The position numbers were made by a program, and so were the translations under genes. Shown here piece by piece: positions 1 to 9,015 of a DNA stretch of 18,602 nucleotides. The notes beneath the pieces were generated by a model. It was not told the origin of the DNA and searched no databases. It saw nothing but the letters and a program-made list of their open reading frames with translations. Source of the stretch: DATBSK01 sp040902705 (GTDB lineage: Bacteria; Actinomycetota; Acidimicrobiia; IMCC26256; PALSA-555). The stretch's first letter is position 1. Each line of letters opens with the position of its first letter. The stretch lies in contig JBBDWT010000156.1 in the NCBI GenBank assembly GCA_040902705.1, positions 1-18,602 of the forward strand. Reading direction: 5' to 3'.

Positions 1-891
1 GTGGTGCCGTTCGCCGACGGGTGCCCGCTCGCACGGGAGCTCGAAGGGCGACGGGTCCACGGGCTCGCGCGCCGCGGCGACGGATGGTGCGCGATCGCCG
101 ACGGCGACACGGTCACCCGGCGCGATGCCGACGGGACCTGGACCGACCTCGGCAGGGCGTCGACGTCGCTGACCTGCGTGCTGCCGGTGCCGCGCGGTGC
201 CTGGTGCGGGACGACCGACGGGCGGCTGCTACGCCTCCACGACGGCGCCTTCGCGGCCGTCGACGGGTTCACGCAGGTCGACGGGCAGGAGGCGTGGCAC
301 GCCGTCGGGAGCCGCGTGCCCTACGTGCGATCGATCACCGAGACGTCCGACCACCGCGCCCTGCTCGCGAGCGTGCACGTCGGGGGGATCCCGCGATCGG
401 GCAACGGCGGCGCGTCGTGGAAGCCGACCATCGATCCCGACGCCGACGTGCACCAGGTGCGCGCTGCGCCGCATGACGCTCGTCTCGTCCTCGCCCCCGC
501 TGCCGCCGGCCTGGGCGTCAGCCGCGACGGCGGCGTCACCTGGGAGATCGAGACCGACGGCCTGCACGCGACCTACCTGCGCGCCGTCGCCTATACGGAC
601 ACGGCTGCCCTCGTCAGCGCGTGCGACGGCCCCTTCGGTGAGCATGGTGCGCTGTATCGCTGGGACACCTCCGACGGCGGATCACTGACGCGCGTCGGCG
701 GCGGGCTGCCCGAGTGGCTCGCGGGAAACGTCGACACCGGGATGCTCGACGCGGACCGCACCGTCGCCGCGCTCGCCGACACGGACGCGGTCTACGTCTC
801 CGACGATGCGGCCGTGACGTGGACCCGGCTCGCGACCGACGCCGGCACGATCACCGGTCCGATCACCGGGGTCGGCGTCCGCGAGACCTGA
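1..891 (+). CDS. BNR/Asp-box beta-propeller protein (start uncertain)
   Basis: The 296-residue product has three Asp-box-like turns, the hairpin motif of sialidase/BNR-type beta-propellers: SGNGGASW (about residues 133-140), SRDGGVTW (174-181) and a degenerate SDDAAVTW (267-274). Each sits in a repeat of about 40-90 residues with short beta-strands, as in the WD40/YVTN/BNR-like and VPS10-type propellers often annotated as 'exo-alpha-sialidase' or 'glycosyl hydrolase'. No sialidase catalytic residues are evident, so an enzymatic role should not be assumed; propellers of this kind often serve as scaffolds or sensors. No signal peptide or membrane segment is visible. The frame opens with GTG at base 1, exactly at the window edge, so the true start could lie upstream. 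It ends with TGA and converges on gatB across an 86-bp spacer holding a hairpin. The propeller fold is well supported; the function is unknown. Confidence 0.75.
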   Translation: MVPFADGCPLARELEGRRVHGLARRGDGWCAIADGDTVTRRDADGTWTDLGRASTSLTCVLPVPRGAWCGTTDGRLLRLHDGAFAAVDGFTQVDGQEAWHAVGSRVPYVRSITETSDHRALLASVHVGGIPRSGNGGASWKPTIDPDADVHQVRAAPHDARLVLAPAAAGLGVSRDGGVTWEIETDGLHATYLRAVAYTDTAALVSACDGPFGEHGALYRWDTSDGGSLTRVGGGLPEWLAGNVDTGMLDADRTVAALADTDAVYVSDDAAVTWTRLATDAGTITGPITGVGVRET

Positions 892-906
892 CGTCCACCC
901 CGCAGC

Positions 907-972
907 CCCATCCTGTCGTTGGTGCGTTCAGGGCTGCTCCTTGCTCCTCAGCGCACCAACGCGGGAGATGGG
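907..972. terminator. Bidirectional hairpin between the propeller gene and gatB
   Basis: A perfect 10-bp inverted repeat, CGTTGGTGCG (917-926) and CGCACCAACG (952-961), encloses a 25-nt loop. An outer CCCAT/ATGGG pair (907-911 and 968-972) extends the stem through an imperfect internal loop. It lies in the spacer between two convergent genes, where a shared terminator is expected. There is no clear U-tract, as is common in high-GC actinobacteria, so the terminator role is inferred from symmetry and position. Confidence 0.6.
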
Positions 973-977
973 AGCGG

Positions 978-2450
978 TCAGGCGAGGTGTTCGTCGAGCA
1001 GCTGCTTGAGCAGCGCGGGATTGCCCTGACCCCGGGTGGCCTTCATCGCCTCGCCCATGAGGAAGCCTCGCTTCTTCTTCTTGGCCTTCTCGTCACCGGT
1101 GCGGTACTCCTCGACGATGTCGGGGTGGGCTTCGAGGATGCCGTCGACGACCGCGGCCAGCTCACCTTCGTCACTGACCTGCGTGAGCCCGCGCTCCTCG
1201 ACGATCTGCTTCGGTCGCTTGGGCTCCCGCAGCGCCTCGTCGAGCACGTCCTTCGCGAGGTTGCGCGAGAGCGTGCCGTCAGCGACGAGGCCGACGAGCT
1301 CCGCGAGGCCATCGGGGGCGAGCGGGAGCACCTCGGGCGACAGACCGCTCTCGTTCAGGAAGGCGAGCACGTCGCCCGCGCACCAGTTCGCGACGTCGCG
1401 CGCGCTGCCGCCGTCGAGCGCGATGACGGCCGCCTCGGCGTAGTCGGCGAGCCCTTCGTGCCCGAGGAGGACCCGCGCGTCCGACTCGTTGATCCCCCAC
1501 TCCTCGGCGAGGCGCGCCCGCCGCGCGGCCGGCAGCTCCGGCAACGAGCCCCGCACGTGCGCCCGCTGCTCGTCGGTGGGCGCGATCGGTACCAGGTCGG
1601 GCTCGGGGAAGTAGCGGTAGTCGCTCGACCCCTCCTTGCTGCGCATGCTGTGCGTGCGCCCGTCGTTCTCGTCCCAGTGGCGCGTCTCCTGCACGATCCG
1701 CTCGCCGGCCTCGATCGCGGCGATCTGGCGCTCGATCTCGAAGTCGATGGCGCGGCCGAGCGACCGCAGCGAGTTCATGTTCTTCACCTCGACCTTGGTG
1801 CCGAGCTCGGTCGCGCCGACGGGTCGCACCGACACGTTCGCGTCGACGCGCATCGAGCCTTCCTCCATCTTCACGTCGGAGATGCCGATCGCGAGGAGCA
1901 CGGAGCGCAGCTCGTCGGCGTACCGGCGCGCCACGTCTGCGGACGTGATCTCGGGTCGGCTCACGATCTCCATGAGCGGGACGCCGGCGCGGTTGTAGTC
2001 GACGAGCGAGTGGTCGGCGCCGTGGATGCGGCCGCCACCCCCGCCGACGTGCGCCGTCTTGCCCGTGTCCTCCTCGAGGTGGGCGCGCTCGATGCCGATG
2101 GTCGCGTCGCCGACATCGAGCCTTCCGTCCGAGAGGATCGGCTCCTCGTACTGGCTGATCTGGTAGTCCTTCGGCATGTCGGGGTAGAAGTAGTGCTTCC
2201 GGGCGAAGATCGACTGCGCGGGCACGTCGAAGTCGAGGGCCTCCGCCAGCCGCAGCGCGAACTCGACGGCCCGCTCGTTGAGCACCGGCAGCGAGCCGGG
2301 GAGCGCGAGGCACACCGGGCAGATGTTCGTGTTGGGCTCGGCGCCGAACTCGTTGGGGCAACCGCAGAAGAGCTTCGTCGCCGTCGCGAGCTCGCAGTGG
2401 ACCTCGAGCCCGATGACCGGCTCGTAGTCGATGCCGTTCGCGGTCGTCAT
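978..2450 (-). CDS. gatB: Asp-tRNA(Asn)/Glu-tRNA(Gln) amidotransferase subunit B
   Basis: GatB binds mischarged Asp-tRNA(Asn) or Glu-tRNA(Gln) and performs the ATP-dependent activation step of transamidation, using ammonia delivered by GatA. The 490-residue product is of normal family length. Visible marks are the N-terminal VIGLEVHCEL, a zinc-type cysteine set (C29, C31, C44, C47), the family signature DYNRAGVPLMEIVSRPEI (about 151-168), and a YqeY-like tail ending GFLMGEAMKATRGQGNP, which recognises the tRNA. I chose the ATG at 2450 because GGAG lies 6 nt upstream; a GTG at 2474 would add eight residues but has no ribosome site and would overlap the divergent hydrolase. Unusually, gatB is separated from gatC-gatA by an oppositely oriented hydrolase gene. 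Identification is firm. Confidence 0.97.
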   Translation of the reverse strand: MTTANGIDYEPVIGLEVHCELATATKLFCGCPNEFGAEPNTNICPVCLALPGSLPVLNERAVEFALRLAEALDFDVPAQSIFARKHYFYPDMPKDYQISQYEEPILSDGRLDVGDATIGIERAHLEEDTGKTAHVGGGGGRIHGADHSLVDYNRAGVPLMEIVSRPEITSADVARRYADELRSVLLAIGISDVKMEEGSMRVDANVSVRPVGATELGTKVEVKNMNSLRSLGRAIDFEIERQIAAIEAGERIVQETRHWDENDGRTHSMRSKEGSSDYRYFPEPDLVPIAPTDEQRAHVRGSLPELPAARRARLAEEWGINESDARVLLGHEGLADYAEAAVIALDGGSARDVANWCAGDVLAFLNESGLSPEVLPLAPDGLAELVGLVADGTLSRNLAKDVLDEALREPKRPKQIVEERGLTQVSDEGELAAVVDGILEAHPDIVEEYRTGDEKAKKKKRGFLMGEAMKATRGQGNPALLKQLLDEHLA

Positions 2451-2464
2451 GCCAGACTCCGACC

Positions 2465-3403
2465 GTGACTCCACCCGATCCGCACGCGTTCACGATACGA
2501 CGCGAGGAGGTGCGCAACGGCGTGCACCTCTCGTTCGTGCACGAGGGTGTCGGCGGCGTGCCGATCCTGCTCGTGCACGGCTACCCCGAGACGAAGCGGA
2601 TCTGGTGGCGCAACATCCGACCCCTCGCAGACGCGGGGTTCGAGGTGATCGCGCCCGACCTTCGGGGCTTCGGCGACTCCGACCTCGCCGCCGACGGTTA
2701 CTACGACATCGCGGCGTACTCGATGGACCTGCACGCCCTCGTGCACGACGTGCTCGGCCACGAGCGCGCCGTCATCGTGGGCGGCGACGCCGGTGGGGTC
2801 GTCTGCTACGACCTCGCGCTCCGGTACCCCGGCTTCGCGTCCCGCATGTCGTTCTTCAACACGATCGTGCCCGTGAACCCGGAGCTGCTCGAAGCCGCAG
2901 GTGTGCCACCCGAAGGTCCGCGCGAGGGCCGCCTGACCGCCGACTACTTCGTGCGCCAGGGCACCGACGGCGACGCGCTCCTCGCGGAGCTCGACACGCC
3001 GGAGCGCCGCCGTGCTTGGATCGCAGCGATGTACGGACACCGGCTGTGGGCGGCACCGGGTCACTTCACGCCCGCGGACGTCGACTTCATGACCGAGCCG
3101 TTCGCCGACCGCGACAAGCTGCGCGCGTCCTGGGGCGTGTACGAGATGTCGTACGGGAAGCGCGAGATGGAGGACGTGCCGAAGGTCTTCGACCCCGTGC
3201 CCGTCCCCACGCTCGCGCTCTACGGCGAGGACGACCACGTCGTCGACCCGACGTTCCCCGAGCGCTGTCGCGTCGCGTTCCCCGAGTGCATCGGCCCGTT
3301 CGTGCTCCGCCGGTGCGGCCACTTCGTGCAGTGGGAGGCCGCTGACATGCTGAACACCGCGCTCGAGTACCTCTGCAAGGACCTGCTCGTCGCCAACGCC
3401 TGA
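2465..3403 (+). CDS. Alpha/beta hydrolase, epoxide hydrolase/haloalkane dehalogenase type
   Basis: The 312-residue product belongs to the alpha/beta-hydrolase branch with an aspartate nucleophile. Visible elements are the oxyanion-hole HGYP (39-42 region, LLVHGYPETK), the APDLRGFGDS strand-loop (63-72), the nucleophile elbow VGGDAGG with Asp108, the acid in YGEDDHVVD (Asp257 or a neighbour), and catalytic His286 in CGHFVQWE. An Asp rather than Ser nucleophile points to epoxide hydrolase, haloalkane dehalogenase or fluoroacetate dehalogenase chemistry; the substrate cannot be read from sequence. I chose the GTG at 2465 because it keeps the first beta-strand and has CAGACT 6 nt upstream as a possible leaderless -10. 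A GTG at 2522, preceded by GAGGAGG, is an alternative that would cut that strand. The gene sits 14 bp from the divergent gatB start and 29 bp from the convergent gatA stop. Confidence 0.9.
   Translation: MTPPDPHAFTIRREEVRNGVHLSFVHEGVGGVPILLVHGYPETKRIWWRNIRPLADAGFEVIAPDLRGFGDSDLAADGYYDIAAYSMDLHALVHDVLGHERAVIVGGDAGGVVCYDLALRYPGFASRMSFFNTIVPVNPELLEAAGVPPEGPREGRLTADYFVRQGTDGDALLAELDTPERRRAWIAAMYGHRLWAAPGHFTPADVDFMTEPFADRDKLRASWGVYEMSYGKREMEDVPKVFDPVPVPTLALYGEDDHVVDPTFPERCRVAFPECIGPFVLRRCGHFVQWEAADMLNTALEYLCKDLLVANA
2492..2497 (-). promoter_or_regulatory. Candidate -10 box for gatB (TATCGT)
   Basis: TATCGT on the minus strand lies 41 nt before the gatB ATG, inside the first codons of the divergent hydrolase gene. 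It is the best -10 match upstream of gatB and would give a leader of roughly 35 nt containing the GGAG ribosome site at 2457-2460. No convincing -35 was found, so this is a candidate only. Confidence 0.35.
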
Positions 3404-3432
3404 CGCCGGCCGTGCGAGGGCGCAGGGCGGGC

Positions 3433-4856
<1,424 letters not shown>

Positions 4857-4860
<4 letters not shown>

Positions 4861-5168
4861 TCGGTGTCCATGATCCGGGGGACGCGGAAACGCCCGTCTT
4901 CGGCGGCCGGCGCCTCGGCGAGCACCTCGTCACGATCCAGTGAGGGGCGGACCTCGTCCGGGCGCACCACGTTCACCAGCGAGAGCGGATGGGCGGTCGG
5001 CGGGATGTCATCGAGCTCGAGCTCGGCAACGTCGTCGGCATGCTCGAGGATCCCCGCGAGCTCGTGCGTCAGCCGCTCGACCTCGTCGGCGCTGAGCTCC
5101 AGCCGTGCGAGCTGCGCGACGTGCTCGACGTCGGCCTTCGTGATCGTCGTGCGCGCGCCCTCGGCCAT
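4857..5168 (-). CDS. gatC: Asp-tRNA(Asn)/Glu-tRNA(Gln) amidotransferase subunit C
   Basis: GatC is the small subunit that wraps around GatA and GatB and stabilises the complex. The 103-residue product matches the family in length and pattern: N-terminal ITKADVEHVAQLARLELS, a helix ending in LAGILEHADDVAELELDDI, then an extended tail with the usual P-x-x-HPLSLVNVVRPDEV (about 56-71). The ATG at 5168 has no Shine-Dalgarno but has TAGGCT 6 nt upstream, consistent with a leaderless mRNA. It overlaps gatA by 4 bp. Promoters for gatC and the divergent SCP2 gene share an 86-bp spacer. Confidence 0.95.
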
Positions 5169-5174
5169 GGATCG

Positions 5175-5180
5175 AGCCTA
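5175..5180 (-). promoter_or_regulatory. Leaderless -10 box for gatC-gatA (TAGGCT)
   Basis: TAGGCT on the minus strand ends 6 nt before the gatC ATG. This spacing would place the transcription start on the A of the ATG. No ribosome site is present. It fits the pattern repeated at several first genes in this window. Confidence 0.55.
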
Positions 5181-5241
5181 AACCTGGGCGCGCTCGCTCG
5201 GCCGAACGACACCGGTGTGCTGCCCGCCCCGGGACGCCCGC

Positions 5242-5247
5242 TACGAT
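5242..5247 (+). promoter_or_regulatory. Leaderless -10 box for the SCP2 gene (TACGAT)
   Basis: TACGAT ends 7 nt before the GTG of the SCP2 gene, with no ribosome site between. It lies within the 12-mer CTACGATCCGCG (5241-5252), which recurs on the minus strand upstream of the SDR gene (8909-8920). Confidence 0.6.
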
Positions 5248-5254
5248 CCGCGCC

Positions 5255-5659
5255 GTGGCAAAGCATCCCTTTCTCTCGGACGAGTGGTTCGCGGTCGTGG
5301 AGCAGCTCTTCTCGGAGCACGGCGCCGAGGCACCGGGGGGCACCGCGGTCACCGTCAACGTGACCGTGACCGACACGCCGTTCGGCGAGGAGCGCCACCT
5401 GCACATGGGCGCTCGTGAGGGTCGCGGTCACTGGGGCATCGGGCACGCCAACGACGCCGACGTGTCGCTGACGACCGACTACGAGACCGCCCGCGAGGTG
5501 CTCATCAGCGGCGACCCCCAAGCGGGGATGCAGGCATTCATGGTCGGCAAGGTCCGGGTGCAGGGCGACTTCGCCAAGCTCATGGCGGCCCAGGCCGGCG
5601 GGGGGCCGAGTGGCTCGAACGCCGCGCTCACCGAGGCGATCCAGGGCATCACCGAGTAG
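5255..5659 (+). CDS. SCP2 sterol/lipid-carrier domain protein
   Basis: The 134-residue product is a single SCP-2 domain, the lipid- or acyl-CoA-binding fold found free in bacteria and as the C-terminal domain of eukaryotic MFE-2. Supporting features are the beta-sheet with alternating residues around TAVTVNVTVTDTPFG, the strand ADVSLTTDYETAREVLISGD (73-92), and the characteristic AFMVGKVRVQGDFAKLMAAQ (about 99-118), matching the G-K-(x)-G-D/N-x-x-x-L core of the family. The GTG start lies 7 nt after TACGAT, suggesting leaderless transcription. Its last 11 bp overlap the 3' end of the convergent MFS gene. The ligand is unknown, but a nearby MFE-2-like SDR and MaoC hydratase suggest acyl-CoA or steroid metabolism. 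Confidence 0.88.
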   Translation: MAKHPFLSDEWFAVVEQLFSEHGAEAPGGTAVTVNVTVTDTPFGEERHLHMGAREGRGHWGIGHANDADVSLTTDYETAREVLISGDPQAGMQAFMVGKVRVQGDFAKLMAAQAGGGPSGSNAALTEAIQGITE

Positions 5660-7226
5660 CGAGCGGGGTCGCGGGGTCCGCGACACCCGCGGCGACGATC
5701 GTCCGCGGCGCGCGCGGGATGGTGAGGATCGCCGCGGCACCCAGGGCTGCGACGAGTGCACCCGCGATGAACGCGAGCACGAACCCGTCGGCACCGCCTG
5801 TTCCCGATTGGATCGTCGCGAGCACCTGGATGCCGATCACCGCGCCGATCGCGTCTGCCATCTGCTGCGCCGCGTTCCCCACGCCGAGGTGGTCGTCGGG
5901 CACCGTGTTCGCCGCGATCGTGACCAGCGATGGCGTCGCGGTGCCGCCGGCGACGCCCGAGAGGAGCAGCCCGGCGATCACGAGCACGATCGACTCGCCC
6001 GCCGCGCCGGCGACGAACGCGACCATCGACACCGCGAGCAGCGCGATCCCGACCAGTGACACCAGCCGCTCCCCCACCCGCACCGCGACGTATCCCGACG
6101 TCGGCGCCGACACGCTGTTGGTGAGCGGCCGGCAGACCATCAGGAGCGAGGCAGCGGCGACGGAGTAGCCGAACTCGTTCTGCACGAGCAGCGGCGTGAT
6201 GATGAACCCACCCATGTAGGCGAACTGGAAGCACGTCCGCCCGACCATCACCGCCGAGTACCCGCGGTTCGAGAACAGCGAGAGCGGCACCAGCGGGTGT
6301 GCGACTCGGCGCTCGATGACGACAAACCACACGAATGCGATCGGCGCGATCGCGAAGAGCCCCAGCACGACGGGGCTCGTCCAGCCCTCGCCGGCCGCCA
6401 GGTTCAACGCGAGCAGCAGCGCGGTCGACGCCACCGCGAGCGTGACGACCCCTGCCCAGTCGATGTCGACGTGCGCCGAGCGCGGCGTCTCGCGCAACAC
6501 CAGTGCACCGGCCACCGCGGCGACAGCCGCGATCGGCGCGTTGACGACGAAGATCCCGCGCCACCCGACCGCCTCGACGATGACACCCCCCAGCACGAGG
6601 CCGAGCACCGGTCCGCCGGCTGCGACGAGCGCCCACCAACCGAGGGCCTTCACCCGATCCTCGACCGCGAACGATCGCATGATGATCGCCATCGAGGTCG
6701 GGCCCATCGCAGCACCGAAGAACGCGGCGATGACGCGGATCACGACGAGCGAGATCCCACCCCACGCCACCGCCGTCAGCGCGGTGGCGATGGCGAATCC
6801 GGCGAGGCCCACGACGTACACGCGCTTGTGACCGAGGAGATCGCCGAGCTTGCCGAGCAGCGGCATCGCGAGGGCCATGACGAGGAACGGCCCGGTGACC
6901 GCCCACGTGACGAGGCTCGGGCTCGCGTCGAGGTCGCGCGCGACGGTGCCGAGCGAGACGGCGAGGATCGTGATGCTGAAGCCGGTGGCCAGCAGACCCG
7001 TGAGGACCGTCCACAACGCGACCCACGGCGAGTGCCGGCTCCCCGGGAGTCGCCGGGCGACGCGGTCGCGGAAGAGCAACGGCCACGCGACGACCGGTTC
7101 CTCACCCGCGAAGTCGACGAGCGACGACGGGTCGCGCTCCTCGGACCCCCCCTCAGACCCCGGAGGAGGCTCGGTGTCGCTCAGGTCGACGCGCCTTGCG
7201 GTGCCTGCTCCGGCAGCCACCGCCAC
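5649..7226 (-). CDS. MFS transporter, DHA2 (EmrB/QacA-like) family; start uncertain
   Basis: This is a multi-spanning membrane transporter with about 14 predicted helices, as in the DHA2 drug:H+ antiporter family. Motif A appears as GKLGDLLGHKRVYVVGL in the loop after helix 2, and motif C as GGPVLGLVLGGVI in helix 5. A 40-50-residue acidic/proline-rich cytoplasmic N-terminus precedes helix 1. The frame runs open far upstream but there overlaps the preceding membrane-protein gene, so that extension is rejected. The nearest canonical in-frame starts are GTG at 7226 and 7220, neither with a ribosome site. A CTG at 7184 would overlap the upstream stop as CTGA, mirroring three other 4-bp overlaps here, and has AAGG 9 nt before it. 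The product is 511-525 residues. The 3' end overlaps the convergent SCP2 gene by 11 bp. The substrate is unknown. Confidence 0.85.
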   Translation of the reverse strand: MAVAAGAGTARRVDLSDTEPPPGSEGGSEERDPSSLVDFAGEEPVVAWPLLFRDRVARRLPGSRHSPWVALWTVLTGLLATGFSITILAVSLGTVARDLDASPSLVTWAVTGPFLVMALAMPLLGKLGDLLGHKRVYVVGLAGFAIATALTAVAWGGISLVVIRVIAAFFGAAMGPTSMAIIMRSFAVEDRVKALGWWALVAAGGPVLGLVLGGVIVEAVGWRGIFVVNAPIAAVAAVAGALVLRETPRSAHVDIDWAGVVTLAVASTALLLALNLAAGEGWTSPVVLGLFAIAPIAFVWFVVIERRVAHPLVPLSLFSNRGYSAVMVGRTCFQFAYMGGFIITPLLVQNEFGYSVAAASLLMVCRPLTNSVSAPTSGYVAVRVGERLVSLVGIALLAVSMVAFVAGAAGESIVLVIAGLLLSGVAGGTATPSLVTIAANTVPDDHLGVGNAAQQMADAIGAVIGIQVLATIQSGTGGADGFVLAFIAGALVAALGAAAILTIPRAPRTIVAAGVADPATPLATR

Positions 7227-7903
7227 GCACGGTGGAAGATGAACGCGCCGCCGCCGGCGAGGAACGCGTACGACAGCAGCTCGGAGATCCCGCGTTGGCG
7301 CTCGGGATCTTCTGCGCCACCCCCGGTCACACTCGGGGCGATCACGCGGAACAACCCGTACCCGGCTTTGGCGAACGAGACCAGCACGATCAGCGCCGCC
7401 ACGAAGCAGACCCCGTAGACGCACGCGCGTGCGACCCGGCCCGTCGCCGAGTCATCGATCGAGCCGGGAGGAACGAGGCGGCGCGCGCGGCGGTCGTGGA
7501 ACGCGAACACCGCGCCGGCCGAGACGGCCAGCAGCCCACTCTGCACCGCGAGTCGGTAGTCGGCGTCGTCGTCGGCGAGGTCGCCCGAGCTCACGCCAGG
7601 GACGTTGCCCAGGCCCGGTACCCCTTCGAGGATGTCGCGCAGCTCCGGCGGCAGGTTCACCGCGGACTCCGACGAGCCCTTGTCGACGATCAGGTCGGTG
7701 AGCCCGCGCACGACGCCGAACACGCCGAAGAGCGCGAGGAACAGCGAGACGATCGCGATCGCTCCGAGGTAGCGCGCCTGGGTGCGCGTGTGCGCAGCAT
7801 CGGCCTCGTTGCGCCCCGCAACCAGCACGAGGATCGTGGCGACGAGGACGGGGATGCCGAAGATGAAGAGGAGCTCACTCGGCAGGATGTCGATGAGGTT
7901 CAT
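7181..7903 (-). CDS. Five-TM membrane protein, possibly DUF5671-like
   Basis: The 240-residue product has five hydrophobic segments near residues 9-29, 43-68, 116-138, 156-185 and 208-230, with a polar, Asp/Gly-rich loop (about 75-112). It shows a weak internal duplication: a helix-loop-helix unit ending in GAVFAFHDRR (about 130-139) recurs at the C-terminus ending in GAFIFHRAWRW (about 219-229). Paired units ending in a His-containing helix resemble DUF5671-type proteins; I recognise this only from pattern memory. Nothing indicates catalysis. The ATG at 7903 follows TAACCT by 7 nt and lacks a ribosome site. It is probably co-transcribed with the MFS gene downstream, whose start overlaps its end. 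Confidence 0.8.
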   Translation of the reverse strand: MNLIDILPSELLFIFGIPVLVATILVLVAGRNEADAAHTRTQARYLGAIAIVSLFLALFGVFGVVRGLTDLIVDKGSSESAVNLPPELRDILEGVPGLGNVPGVSSGDLADDDADYRLAVQSGLLAVSAGAVFAFHDRRARRLVPPGSIDDSATGRVARACVYGVCFVAALIVLVSFAKAGYGLFRVIAPSVTGGGAEDPERQRGISELLSYAFLAGGGAFIFHRAWRWLPEQAPQGAST

Positions 7904-7910
7904 GCCCGGC

Positions 7911-7916
7911 AGGTTA
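7911..7916 (-). promoter_or_regulatory. Leaderless -10 box for the five-TM gene and MFS (TAACCT)
   Basis: TAACCT on the minus strand ends 7 nt before the ATG at 7903, inside the 25-bp spacer that follows the SDR stop. No ribosome site is seen. It suggests this membrane gene pair has its own promoter despite following the SDR gene closely. Confidence 0.55.
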
Positions 7917-7928
7917 CGCGCGGAGCGC

Positions 7929-8861
7929 TCATCCGCCGCTGGCGCGGGCGAGCTCGCCGGGGCCGCCGCGGCGCTCGCCGGCGGCGGCGAGCTTCGGGCC
8001 TTCCTCGATGAGGCGGTCGACCGTCCAGCGCAGACCGTTGTTGGTGATGCGCTCGGCGATCACGTACGGCTGGTAGCGACAGACCACGTCGCCCTGCACG
8101 AAGAACACCTCGCCGGTGAACGGGCAGTCGGCCGTGCCGAGGTAGGCGATCATCGGCGACACGTTGGCCGGGTCCCACGCGTCGAACACCGACGGGTCGT
8201 CGGGCTCCTTGACGATGTCCTCGAGACCCGGCGTGTCGACGGTCATGCGCGTCCGCGCCATCGGGGTGATCGCGTTCGACCGCACGCCGTACCGCCCCAG
8301 CTCCATCGCGCAGATCGTCGAGAACGACGCGATGCCGGCCTTCGCGGCGCCGTAGTTCGCCTGCCCCGCGTTGCCCAGCACTCCCGACGTCGACGACGTG
8401 TTGATGATCGCCGCGTTGACGTCCTTGCCCGCCTTCGACTGCTCGCGCCAGTAGGCCGCGGCGTGGCGCGTCGGGCAGAAGTGGCCCTTGAGGTGCACCG
8501 CGATCACGGCGTCCCACTCGTCCTCGGTCATGTTGATCAGCACTCGGTCACGCAGGATGCCGGCGTTGTTCACGAGCACGTGCAGGTCGCCGAACTCCTC
8601 GATGGCCTGGTCGACGAGCCGCTTCGCACCTTCGAACTCGGTGACGCTCTCGGTGTTGGCGACGGCCTCGCCGCCCATCGCGGTGATCTCGTCGACGACC
8701 TGCTGTGCCGGGCCCTTGTCGGCTCCTCCGCCGTGCGAGTCGCCGCCGAGGTCGTTGACCACGACCTTGGCGCCCTCGGAGGCGAAGTAGAGCGCGTGCT
8801 CGCGGCCGATGCCGCGCCCCGCGCCGGTGATGATGGCGACGCGACCGTCGAGAGTGCCCAT
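7929..8861 (-). CDS. SDR oxidoreductase, MFE-2-type (3R)-hydroxyacyl-CoA dehydrogenase-like
   Basis: This 310-residue short-chain dehydrogenase has the NAD(P)-binding TGAGRGIG (12-19), the NNAG strand (98-101), catalytic Ser157 and Tyr170-x3-Lys174 (QANYGAAK). Several blocks match the N-terminal dehydrogenase of peroxisomal multifunctional enzyme 2 (HSD17B4) more than FabG: VVVNDLGGD (33-41), NNAGILRDR, VHLKG with His where FabG-type enzymes have the tetrad Asn, and GNAGQANY. The expected reaction is NAD-dependent oxidation of (3R)-hydroxyacyl-CoA. I chose the ATG at 8861 because GGAG lies 5 nt upstream and the fold begins there; the frame is open to 9134 but that extension is unrelated sequence. 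The C-terminal 70 residues form an extension beyond the core fold. A single-domain SDR of similar type acting on steroids or alcohols remains possible. Confidence 0.88.
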   Translation of the reverse strand: MGTLDGRVAIITGAGRGIGREHALYFASEGAKVVVNDLGGDSHGGGADKGPAQQVVDEITAMGGEAVANTESVTEFEGAKRLVDQAIEEFGDLHVLVNNAGILRDRVLINMTEDEWDAVIAVHLKGHFCPTRHAAAYWREQSKAGKDVNAAIINTSSTSGVLGNAGQANYGAAKAGIASFSTICAMELGRYGVRSNAITPMARTRMTVDTPGLEDIVKEPDDPSVFDAWDPANVSPMIAYLGTADCPFTGEVFFVQGDVVCRYQPYVIAERITNNGLRWTVDRLIEEGPKLAAAGERRGGPGELARASGG

Positions 8862-8913
8862 CGTGGCTCCGTCTGTGCTCGGGGCCGACCGCGCGCCGAC
8901 CGTGACGCCGCGG

Positions 8914-8919
8914 ATCGTA
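8914..8919 (-). promoter_or_regulatory. Candidate -10 box for the SDR gene (TACGAT)
   Basis: TACGAT on the minus strand lies 52 nt upstream of the SDR ATG, giving a leader of about 45 nt that carries the GGAG site. It sits within the 12-mer CTACGATCCGCG shared with the SCP2 promoter. No good -35 is visible. The 154-bp spacer between the SDR start and the kinase stop holds nothing else I can support. Confidence 0.4.
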
Positions 8920-9015
8920 GGCGAAGCTCGGCGCTGCGCTCCCGCTCGGCTGGGTTCTCGCGATCCGATCTCGGACCCGGTTCCCCCATCCTCTCCCTGA
9001 CGTTCACCCGGGCGC

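Noticed and set aside
714..2468. Long plus-strand open frame of 584 codons opposite gatB
   Set aside because: Its composition is the Arg/Val/Glu-rich mirror of a high-GC gene, it has no recognisable domain, and the minus strand encodes an unmistakable GatB.
2504..2524. GAGGAGG and GTG at 2522 as the hydrolase start
   Set aside because: The 11-nt spacing is long, the purines encode Arg-Glu-Glu of the first beta-strand, and starting there would truncate the fold. I kept it only as an alternative.
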